Below, one piece after another: positions 56,531 through 64,000 of a stretch of 64,000 nucleotides of DNA. The stretch is from Zanthoxylum bungeanum (taxonomy: Eukaryota > Streptophyta > Magnoliopsida > Sapindales > Rutaceae): assembly GCA_019454045.1 (NCBI GenBank), contig SKCR01032775.1, positions 1 through 64,000 of the forward strand, read 5' to 3'. Under the pieces are notes generated by a model, which ran no database searches, had not been told where the DNA came from, and saw only the letters and a program-made list of their open reading frames with translations. How positions within the stretch are numbered: position 1 is the stretch's first letter; every line of letters starts with the position of its first letter. Both the position numbers and the translations under genes were made by a program.

Positions 56531-57967
56531 CATTTATTTAGTAGCTCTAAGACTTCCAGCCTCAAAGCTATGCATTCAGCCGTCGGTGTGGCCGTAATCT
56601 CGGTGAAACTCACATCATCTGCTGGTATCCTTCTTCCCTGAATTGTCCCTTGACAGTGAAGGCCACTTAACTTCATTTCTCATCTTCCCGAGGACGGAAA
56701 CGAGTTCTCCTGGCGAGACAGTGAAGTTGTAGTCTGGGAGTCGTGTGGTGACGTTTGAAGACCCTTCTCTTCTGTCGAAGGTGACAGACCTATGGTTGGG
56801 CGACCTGTCATAGGGTCGGGGATCTCTCGGACGGTAAGTCCTTCTGTCAGAAGAATGCACGGTTCCTTTAAAAGATTCATTTGGTCGCCTGGAAGGACCT
56901 ACCCTATTCTCTCGGACGTTAGAGGTTCTTTCTTTACTCATGATCCTCCTATCTTCTTCTCATCTTATCTCTGTTCGGGCTCTCGTCAATGCCTGATCCA
57001 TGGTGTAGCACCAGTTTTTTGTTAACTTTTTATAAAGGCTACTGTCTGCCTGCAGTCCATTCTTAAATGCTTCTACCGCTGTCGGCTGGTGGAGATTTGG
57101 GATGGCTATTCTCTCTTTGTTGAATCGGGAGACGTAGCTTCGTAGAGACTCTCCCTTCCGTTGCTGAATCAAGTTGAGGTCGTCTGTTGTCTTCTCGAAC
57201 TTACACGAACTAGCAAAGTGCGCAACAAACTTGTCTGCCAATTCTTTGTAGGACCCGATCGACCCGAACGACGGATTTATAAACCAAGTGAGGGCTGGAC
57301 CGGCCAACGTTTCCCCAAAGCCTCGACACAAGCCCGCTTCTCTTTGATGGGGTGTAAGGCTCGTAGACATAATCTTATATTTGTAATAGATTATGTGGTC
57401 ATTAGGGTCGGTTGATCAGTCATACAATTCCATCTCTGGGGGGCTAAATTTCCGGGGAAGTTCAATGGAGTTAATCCCCTCGTCGAATGGAGTATCGGCC
57501 AAAGCTCCTGACCTGCTCTTTCTCAGCGGTAACCTAACCCCTGGTATACTCGCCAGAATGGCTTCCTTAAATTCTTCCATCTCCTGACGCATGGTCGTAG
57601 TCGTCACAACGTTGGCTGGAAGACTCCGGTGACTGCTTCCGTGGCCCGTAAGTTGATTTTCTTGTTGGGAGCCTCCGTCTCGCTCTGGCTCTGGACCCCC
57701 GCTAGATTCTGTAGGCAACCTGAAGCTTCGGTGGGATTCATCGATCCAAATTGTTCGCGAGGAGTAACAAGTCGCTCCAGCTGTCTTTGGAGATCGCCAT
57801 TAGTGGTCTTCATGGCCGAATTCTCTTATTTAAATATACGCAAACGTTTCTGGAGAAGGGCCATCTGGTTGGCGATTGAGTCTGATGGCTCACCGCTTGA
57901 TGTCATGTTTATGATATGAAGGTTCGTTGTTATGACCAGAGCTTTGATTTGCTGTGAATCGCTAAGG
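56531..57967 (-). pseudogene. gag: Gag of the second gypsy element
   Basis: N-terminal Gln/Gly/Ser-rich part at 57813-57416, ending IELPRKFSPPEMELYD. The gag core is in 57370-56960: GFGETLAGPALTWFINP, ADKFVAHFASSCKFEKTTDD, QRKGESLRSYVSRFNKE, EAFKNGLQADSSLYKKL. An Arg/Pro-rich nucleocapsid-like part is at 56941-56615. Three frame changes. The core resembles that of the gag-only element at 34618 only at family level. Confidence 0.78.
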
Positions 57968-57984
57968 CCCCACGGTGGGCGCCA
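57968..57984 (-). other. primer binding site of the second gypsy element
   Basis: Minus strand TGGCGCCCACCGTGGGG, three bases inside the 5' LTR. It shares TGGCGCC with the site of the gag-only element. Confidence 0.7.
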
Positions 57985-57987
57985 AAC

Positions 57988-58617
57988 TGTAGACGCTGAT
58001 TTTCGCTCCACGTCTACAATCGAGATTTCGTGTAAATGGCACTGGCGATCCTACAAAACAAAGAAAGTATGGTGAACGGAGAAGGTCTACCCACCGGTGT
58101 GGTGGTTGCCGTAGGCACTCTGACGCCCAAGTCAGTGATGAAAATGAGGTGTTCTGAGACCGTATAAGGCGGAACAAGGTCAGATGTTACCTTGATCCCT
58201 ATAGGCTGCCGTGAGGGCGGTAGGTCCGTGGTGCTGGTGGCTGGAGATGGTAATTTTAGGCTGAGGATATGAGTGCTGGAAGTCCCTTCTCTCAATCCCA
58301 AAACCCCTTTTTATACATCTTCCCAGTAACGTGCACCTTTACTCCTTTCTTAATTACTCGTCCGTTACTTGGAGTTTAAATGGCTCAATCTGCCCGTTGT
58401 AGGTTGGTTCGGGCGAGTCATTAAGTGTTGTTTTAAAGCTCGGGCATTACATGGGTTGGCCGTTTTTGTGGCCATTCAGTTATGGGTGTCGGTATTCATT
58501 GGGCTTGGGCTCACATTATGTCCCTGGGTTCAATCTGGAGGCTTCAGGGGTGCGTACAGCATTGAGCCCTTGAAGCGGAATAACGAAACTACCCCTGGAC
58601 CAAATTTGGCCCATACA
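57988..58617 (-). repeat. 5' LTR of the second gypsy element (630 bp)
   Basis: Read on minus it begins TGTATGGGCC and ends CGTCTACA. A minus-strand TATA box, TATAAAAAGGGG, is at about 58303-58314. The 3' terminus can form a hairpin: TGTAGACG and CGTCTACA lie within 31 bases. Confidence 0.87.
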
Positions 58618-58622
58618 CTAAT

Positions 58623-59487
58623 TCAATCATATATTTGACTAAGTTAGATATATTTATAGTTAATCTTAATATAATTTATAATTCTTGAATTCCCACTAAT
58701 AAATTAATAACTTTCAATCATATTAGAAAACAAAAAATACAGATAAAATTGGAAAATAAAAGGTCAGAAGCTAAATAATTTGAAAAGTAAAAGACATGTA
58801 CATTATTTATAACTTATAATTTAAAAGACTACAAATTTAATAAATTTTAATACTATTTGAAAATGAAAACTTTAGAGGAAATGGGAAATGAAACGTTTGA
58901 GTTTTTTATTTAATTAAAACTAGTAAATTCCAAATAAAAGGTTAGAAGCTGAATAATTTGAAAAGTAAAATGTTGGATTAGTAGACACGTCTATTATTAA
59001 TAACTTAGAATCTAAGAGATTACAAATTTAATAAAATGTTTGAGTTTTTTTAATTAAATATAGTAAATTGTATTTTTAAAAAAAAAGCCATAAATAGTCA
59101 ATAATGCATTGCCACATGACATGGTTATAATTCTATATTAATCTCAAATATCATAGTTAGAATAACACAAGACACGAGCTCAGTTAGGATAAAACCTGAT
59201 AACAAAGAAATAAAATAACATTATACCATACATTCCCTAAAATCAAATGGGAAAAAGCCTTACACACTCGGATCTAATGTGGTATTGGATAAATTTTACG
59301 GGTTTGCCCAAATCTACCCAACCCAGCCGTTGCAAGTAAAGATCACGTTCTAATTAGTAAAATAAAAACACAGTGTCTGACTGTCTGTTGATACAACATA
59401 ATACTGTCATAGACAAATCACAAAAACAAATAAACTACCCTTAAAAGGCTATTCACTGAATTGCTTCGATAAGCATCCACCACAAAC
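58623..59487. other. intergenic AT-rich, nothing recognised
   Basis: Repeated phrases such as GGTCAGAAGCTAAATAATTTG (58761) and GGTTAGAAGCTGAATAATTTG (58939) indicate an old local duplication. No gene. Confidence 0.45.
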
Positions 59488-59958
59488 TAGCATTGCAATC
59501 ATACCCGGACCCGGCCCAGATCCGCATGGACGATCCGGGTTTGGGATTGAAAAATCCGGACTCGGTTTTAAAAATTTAGATTTATGCGAATTCGGATCCG
59601 GACCTGGGATTGCACGGGTCCGGAAAAAAAATAAAAAATATATATAATAATTCAAAATATAATAAAAAATATAAAATAATATGTATATATATAAAATATA
59701 TATATAATATAATTAAAAAATATAAAAGAATTGAAATAAAATTGATAAAATCCAAATATAAATATAAAATAATGTAATTAAAAATAATAAAATAATAAAA
59801 TAATAAACAGAATATCTGGATCCGGATCGAGTAGACCCGTGTCAAGATCCGTGTATGTTTATCCGGATCCGGAACCAGACCCAAACTAACGAAAATGCTT
59901 CCGGATCCAGACCCGGATCCAACCGGATCCGGATCCACATCCGGATTTTGCCATCCCG
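59488..59958. mobile_element. hAT-like MITE rich in GGATCCGG
   Basis: Left end TAGCATTGCAATCATACCCG, right end inverted CGGGATGGCAAAATCCGGAT: imperfect terminal inverted repeats. Flanks CCACAAAC (59480-59487) and GCTCAAAC (59959-59966) agree at 6 of 8. Subterminal regions are packed with GGATCCGG, CCGGATCC and GGGTCC words; the middle is A/T only. Open frames in it are chance. Confidence 0.6.
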
Positions 59959-60493
59959 GCTCAAACCATCAGAATCTCCACGCACCAACCATCGAAGCCA
60001 ACCAAATGACTTCAATCGCGTACATATCCTTTTGATCTGGACACTGAAGCGCTACCATCTATCAGGATTTACGTTATCAGGGTTTCTAACATTTTTTTGC
60101 ATAAAGTGGATGAAGGTTTGAGATTGCAAATTTTGAAAGGTTGAATTAATAGTACATGATCATTACTCATCGATCCGTAATAACTTATATTTTATAAACA
60201 TGATAAATTAATAACTTTTAATAATTTTAATCCAATTGCAAAGTGAAATGACTTTTTATCCCTCATTAATAACTTAGTATTTAGAAAGACTACAAAAATT
60301 AATAATTTTTAATAATCATAGAAAATGAGAGTTTGGATGAGTTAATAATCTGAAAAATTACAAATTGAAGAATGTGAAAAGTTAAATATTAACAACTCAT
60401 TTTTTTTTTTAAATATATTATGCTTTTATACATGTATATATGAACAATCTCATATATATGTGAAGCTTATGTCTATAAACCAGTGATCTAAAA

Positions 60494-60671
60494 CGCGCCG
60501 CCTAGGCGGCGCGTAAACCATAATCGGCCACCAGCCGAGGCGATTTCCACCAAATCGGTGGTGGAAATCGCGCGACCAAGTGTGCGGCGTGAAATCGGCG
60601 CCTAGGCGCCGATTTCGCCGTTACTCGGTCGCGTAGGCGCCGATACACGGTCGCTAATCGGCCGTGTATCG
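60494..60671. repeat. series of perfect palindromes at the hAT 3 terminus
   Basis: CGCGCCGCCTAGGCGGCGCG (60494-60513) is a perfect 20-bp palindrome. 60540-60571 is a hairpin with 13-bp perfect arms (GCGATTTCCACCA/TGGTGGAAATCGC). 60591-60616 is a perfect 26-bp palindrome centred on CCTAGG. 60641-60671 has 10-bp arms (CGATACACGG/CCGTGTATCG). They follow each other with short spacers. Confidence 0.95.
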
Positions 60672-60696
60672 GCGCGCGCAAATTTTTTTTTAAGGG

Positions 60697-60858
60697 CCAA
60701 AACGACGTCGTTTTTGGGGTTATTAAACCCCCAAAAACGGCGTCGTTTTGGGGCGTTAATAACCCTCCAAAACGGCGTCGTTTTGGGGGTTATTAACGCC
60801 CCCAAAAACGGCGCGTTTTGGAGGGTTATTAAAACCCCAAAACGGCGCCGTTTTGGGG
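60697..60858. repeat. 35-bp periodic palindrome array in hAT 3
   Basis: Five copies of a CCAAAACGGCGTCGTTTTGG-like palindrome with centres near 60706, 60741, 60776, 60812 and 60846. Between them lie spacers that are themselves near-palindromic (GGGGTTATTAAACCCC, GGGGGTTATTAACGCCCCC). The first copy has the core AAAACGACGTCGTTTT. Confidence 0.93.
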
Positions 60859-60982
60859 GCCTTTATATTAACAAAAAAAAAAAAAAAACCCTTCACAGTT
60901 TCAATTCCCTCTCAAGCCTCTCTGTTTTCTTCTTCGTTTTTGTTCAGTTTGTTCTTGTTCTTCACGGTTTCTGAGTTTCTTG

Positions 60983-61801
60983 GTAAGTATTTGTTTTTAA
61001 TTTTAATTTTTGTTAATTGTAGCTAAATTTCATGAAAATTTAGTAGTTTTTTTTGTTTATTTTGATTTCGAAATTAGGGTTAATGTTTTTAATTTTTAAT
61101 TTTTGTAAATTTTAGTTAGATTTCATGAAAAATTAGTCTTTTTTATTTAGTTTGATTCCGAAATTAGGGTTTCTGTTTTTTATTTTTGTAAATTATAGCT
61201 AAATTTCATGAAAATTAATTAATTTTTTTGTTTATTTTGATTATGAAATTAGGGTTTCTGTTTTTTATTTTTTATTTTTGTAAATTATAGTTAAATTTCA
61301 TAAAAATATATGAGTTATGAAGCCATATATCCATCTTCACACAACAACTATCCCCCTTCACGCCTAGCCACATAGCTCCCACTACAGCCCTTCACTCTCG
61401 CATGTACATGTCAAAATCTTAGACCTGCACTCAGCACACACACTCACATCCCTCCATAAAAATACCCTTCACTAGCAGCCCACTCATCACGCCCAAAGCC
61501 CCTCCTTCATCATGCCTAAACACTGCCAGTGAACTGCCCTTCATCACGCCCAAAGCCACTCCTTCAGCACGCCTAAACACTGCCAGTGAACCTGCCCATT
61601 GACCACAGAACAAAGCCACCGAACTGCAACCTTATTTCGCCACAAACAGCCCATTATCAAACTGCCAGACCAGTAACAAATATAACCCTGAAACCGTGAC
61701 CCTAATTACCCAAACCTAGTCCCAAAATAGTGACCTGAACCGCACCATAATCAACCTTTAACTGCAGCCCTATAAATTAAATTTCTGTATATATTTTTCA
61801 G
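60983..61801 (+). other. probable 5' UTR intron of hAT transposase 3
   Basis: Donor TTG|GTAAGT at 60983 and acceptor TTTTTCAG at 61801 after a T-rich run. Inside, a roughly 90-bp unit with GTAAATTATAGCTAAATTTC recurs four times between 61005 and 61310. The stretch 61330-61740 is C-rich and holds a short local duplication (TTCATCACGCCCAAAGCC). Confidence 0.5.
61005..61310 (+). repeat. 83-92-bp tandem repeats in the hAT 3 leader
   Basis: The phrase TTCATGAAAA or a close variant occurs at 61029, 61121, 61204 and 61296, each followed by TTTATTTTGATT-like and GAAATTAGGGTT phrases. The period is about 83-92 bases. Confidence 0.8.
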
Positions 61802-61868
61802 TTGGATGAATGTTAATCTAATACAACTGACATTGATTAAAGGAATTGATTCATTCTTAATAGGGTTA

Positions 61869-64000
61869 ATGGCTTCTTCTTCCGCGGCTTCTAATTCGCA
61901 GAGAGTAGTCCCGTTCTTAAACGGAATTCAAATGATGTTGGATGGGAGTATGGGGCTTTAGTGGATCCAAATAACTTGGATAAAGTGAAATGCAAGTTGT
62001 GTTCAAAAAAATTTTCCGGTGGAGTTTACCGAATGAAGGAACATATTGGACATATATCGGGGAATGTTGCAAAATGTCCAAAGTCTAGTAAAGAAGATCA
62101 AGAGAAGTGTAGACAAGCCATTTTAGAGGCAAGGAATAGAAGAAAAGAAAAGAGAAGCATGTTAGTGAGATAAGGCAAGGAGTTAATATTGGGGGCGATG
62201 AAGAAGAAGCTGAAATTCGTGAAATAGAAGAAGAGTTAGATTCAAGGCCCCCTCGGCATCGCGGCCCTTTGGATAGGTGGACAGTGGTAACCCCTCCTGA
62301 TTCTTCAACTGGTGATGGTAAAACAATGCGGCAACAAAATTATTAATGAAGCGCTTTTTAAAGAAAAAACGCATAATGTCAAGCGATTTGTTGCTAAGTG
62401 GGTGTATGAATCCGGAATTCCTTTCAATGCTATTGACAATGACAGTTGGATAGCGATGATGGAAGCAGTTGGTCAATTTGGACCGGGTTTCAGAGGTCCT
62501 AGCCAATATGAGTTGAGGGAGCCATTGTTGAAAGAGGAAGTTGCAAGTGTTAAAGATTTCCTGAAACTACATGAGAAGGAGTGGATGGAGAACGGGTGTT
62601 CTATCATGACAGATGCTTGGAGTGATAGGAAAATGAGAAGCATTATGAATTTGTGTATTAATTGCACAATAGGCACCACTTTTCTTTCTTCCAAGGAAAG
62701 TTCTGATGTGGCGCATACTGCGGAGCACATTTATGAGTATGTGATGACGGGCATTGAACAAGTGGGGGCGGAAAATGTGGTTCAAGTTGTAACAGACAAT
62801 GCCTCGAATAATATGGCCGCGGCAAAGTTGTTGAAGGCGAAGATGCCAAATATTTTTTGGAGTTCATGTGCTACTCACACCATCAACCTAATGCTTGAAA
62901 GTATTGGGAAATTGCCGAGATACAAGAAAACCATTGATAGTGCCAAGGCTTTCACCATTTTCGTGTATGCCCATCACAAGACTTTGTCCATGATGAGATC
63001 GTTTACAAAACAAACAGAGGGACATAGTCAGACCGGGAGTAACTAGGTTTGCTTCAGCTTTCTTATCCTTACAAAGTTTGATCGAGAAAAAAGAAAGTTT
63101 GCGAACCATGTTTGCTAGCGCGGAATGGGATGAGTGCATATGGTCGAAGCAAGCTAAAGGGAAAGCTGCATTTGCCACGGTGATGAGTATCTCTTTTTGG
63201 AATGGGGTGACCCAATGTTTGAAGGTGTTTGCACCTTTGGTGAGAGTGCTTAGATTAGTTGATGGGGATAGAAAGCCATCCATGGGGTTTGTTTATGGAG
63301 AGCTAAAGATTGCAAAAGAAGAGATCAAGGATGCATTGAACAATATTGAGAGTAATTATCGGCCAATCTTGGAGATTATTGATAGTAAAATTGAAGGGCG
63401 GCTTGATACTCCATTACATTGTGTTGCTTATCTTTTAAATCCTTACTATTACTATAAGGATTCAAGTATCGAGTACGATGTGAAAGTAATGGATGCAGTA
63501 TTTACGGTTGTGGAGGCTTTCTTCCCCAATGACATCGACATGCAGAGTAAGGTGATAAATGAGGAGTTGGCTTCATACAAGGCAAAAGAAGAAGCTTTTG
63601 GTAAAGAAGTGGGGGTAAAAGCATGTCGGGTATCGATTGATGTTTTTAATCCAGGTAGTAAAAAAAAAAGTATTCATTTGAATTATTTTGCAAAATATAT
63701 AAAAAATCTTATATTTCATTCAAACTATTTATGTTCATTTGTAGTTTCATGGTGGCGTACATATGGACATCATACAACGAACTTGGTAAAAATGGCAAAA
63801 AGGATATTGTCATTAACCACTAGTTCATCCGGGTGTGAACGAAATTGGAGCACTTTTGAGGGGGTAAATATTTAACATTAGCTAAATTTTGATTATTTTA
63901 TTTTTTAATTATTAATATTAATTGATTTATTTAAATTATTTATGTAGATTCACACGAAGAAAAGGAATAGACTAGATGTGAATCGATTAAACAATCTTGT
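61869..64000 (+). pseudogene. hAT transposase 3 (BED finger, DUF659-type), frameshifted
   Basis: Starts MASSSAASNSQRVVP at 61869. The BED finger is VKCKLCSKKFSGGVYRMKEH (about 61985). The DUF659/RNase H-like part is SIMTDAWSDRKMRSIMNLCI (about 62601) and VVQVVTDNASNNMAAAKLL (about 62785), giving two catalytic Asp candidates, then FWSSCATHTINLMLESIGKL. The C-terminal dimerisation segment is ILSLTTSSSGCERNWSTFEG (about 63801). A phase-0 intron (63864-63947) precedes IHTKKRNRLDVNRLNNLV, still open at the window end. Frame changes near 61910, 62150, 62335 and 63040 make this copy inactive, although the segments between them are very well preserved. Confidence 0.88.

Larger units (their letters stand above)
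52695..58617 (-). mobile_element. second Tat-type gypsy element, internally deleted
   Basis: The flanks CTAAT (52690-52694 and 58618-58622) are a perfect 5-bp target duplication. The LTR ends on plus are TGTAGACG (57988) and CATACA (58617), that is, TGTATGGG...CGTCTACA on minus. Minus-strand remnants run gag, protease, RT, RNase H, second RNase H and integrase. The 3' LTR is reduced to 279 bp joined directly to integrase. All frames are broken. The two LTR parts differ at about 16 of 278 positions. Confidence 0.9.
60481..64000 (+). mobile_element. hAT transposon 3, 3' end outside the window
   Basis: The left end is placed at CAGTGATCTAAAACGCGCCG (60481), immediately followed by palindromic terminal sequence, a probable promoter (TTTATATTA near 60861), a 5' UTR with an intron and a transposase gene still running at 64000. 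The assignment of the end rests on its CAGTG start and on the palindromic subterminal block; the target duplication cannot be checked without the right end. Confidence 0.65.

Noticed and set aside
59582..59938. 118-codon minus-strand frame with DPDPVGSGSGSGS and I/Y/F-rich parts
   Set aside because: Generated by GGATCC words and the A/T core of a MITE.

Overview
The window is nuclear DNA of a flowering plant, most likely a eudicot. It is AT-rich, the host genes have short exons with GT-AG introns, and most of the DNA is nested plant-type transposable elements: Ty1/copia, Ty3/gypsy of the Tat type, hAT transposons and hAT-like MITEs. The species cannot be named from the sequence. There are three convincing host genes, one host-gene fragment, and no bacterial operons, CRISPR arrays, rRNA or recognisable tRNA genes.

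Layout. 1-20822: a large copia element whose 5' LTR is cut by the window start (1-1578) and whose 3' LTR is complete (18669-20822). It is interrupted by a decayed Tat-type gypsy element (gag about 2948, pol to 8951, 3' tandem arrays 10263-10960, 3' LTR 11080-13479) that has no recognisable 5' LTR. 20823-28190: two decayed hAT transposons, head to head (transposases 24111-21769 on minus and 25781-27823 on plus). 28860-31766: a six-exon host gene for a 263-residue protein of unknown function. 32419-34050: two hAT-like MITEs and a 90-bp duplication. 34618-39582: a very young gag-only LTR element on the minus strand with a perfect 5-bp target duplication and 44-bp and 82-bp tandem arrays where pol would be. 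40602-42178: minisatellite, hairpin and two MITEs. 42752-43315: an HSP20-like gene. 45249-45655: a broken paralogue of the conserved domain of the next gene. 47884-51554 (minus): a three-exon gene for a 462-residue probable nuclear coiled-coil protein, with a MITE in intron 1. 52695-58617 (minus): a second Tat-type gypsy element, with a target duplication but a 3' LTR fused to integrase by deletion. 59488-59958: a GGATCC-rich MITE. 60481-64000: the 5' part of a third hAT element, with an elaborate palindromic terminal region and a frameshifted transposase gene.

The coding content of every element is broken, so nothing here looks autonomous. LTR divergences read by eye give relative ages: gag-only element about 0.2 percent, copia about 4 percent, second gypsy about 6 percent. 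The most unusual structures are the run of perfect palindromes and 35-bp periodic palindrome array at 60494-60858 (one 16-bp palindrome also occurs in the unrelated hAT at 25412-25427), the higher-order 44-bp repeat of the gag-only element, and the chain of small hairpins in the copia LTRs.
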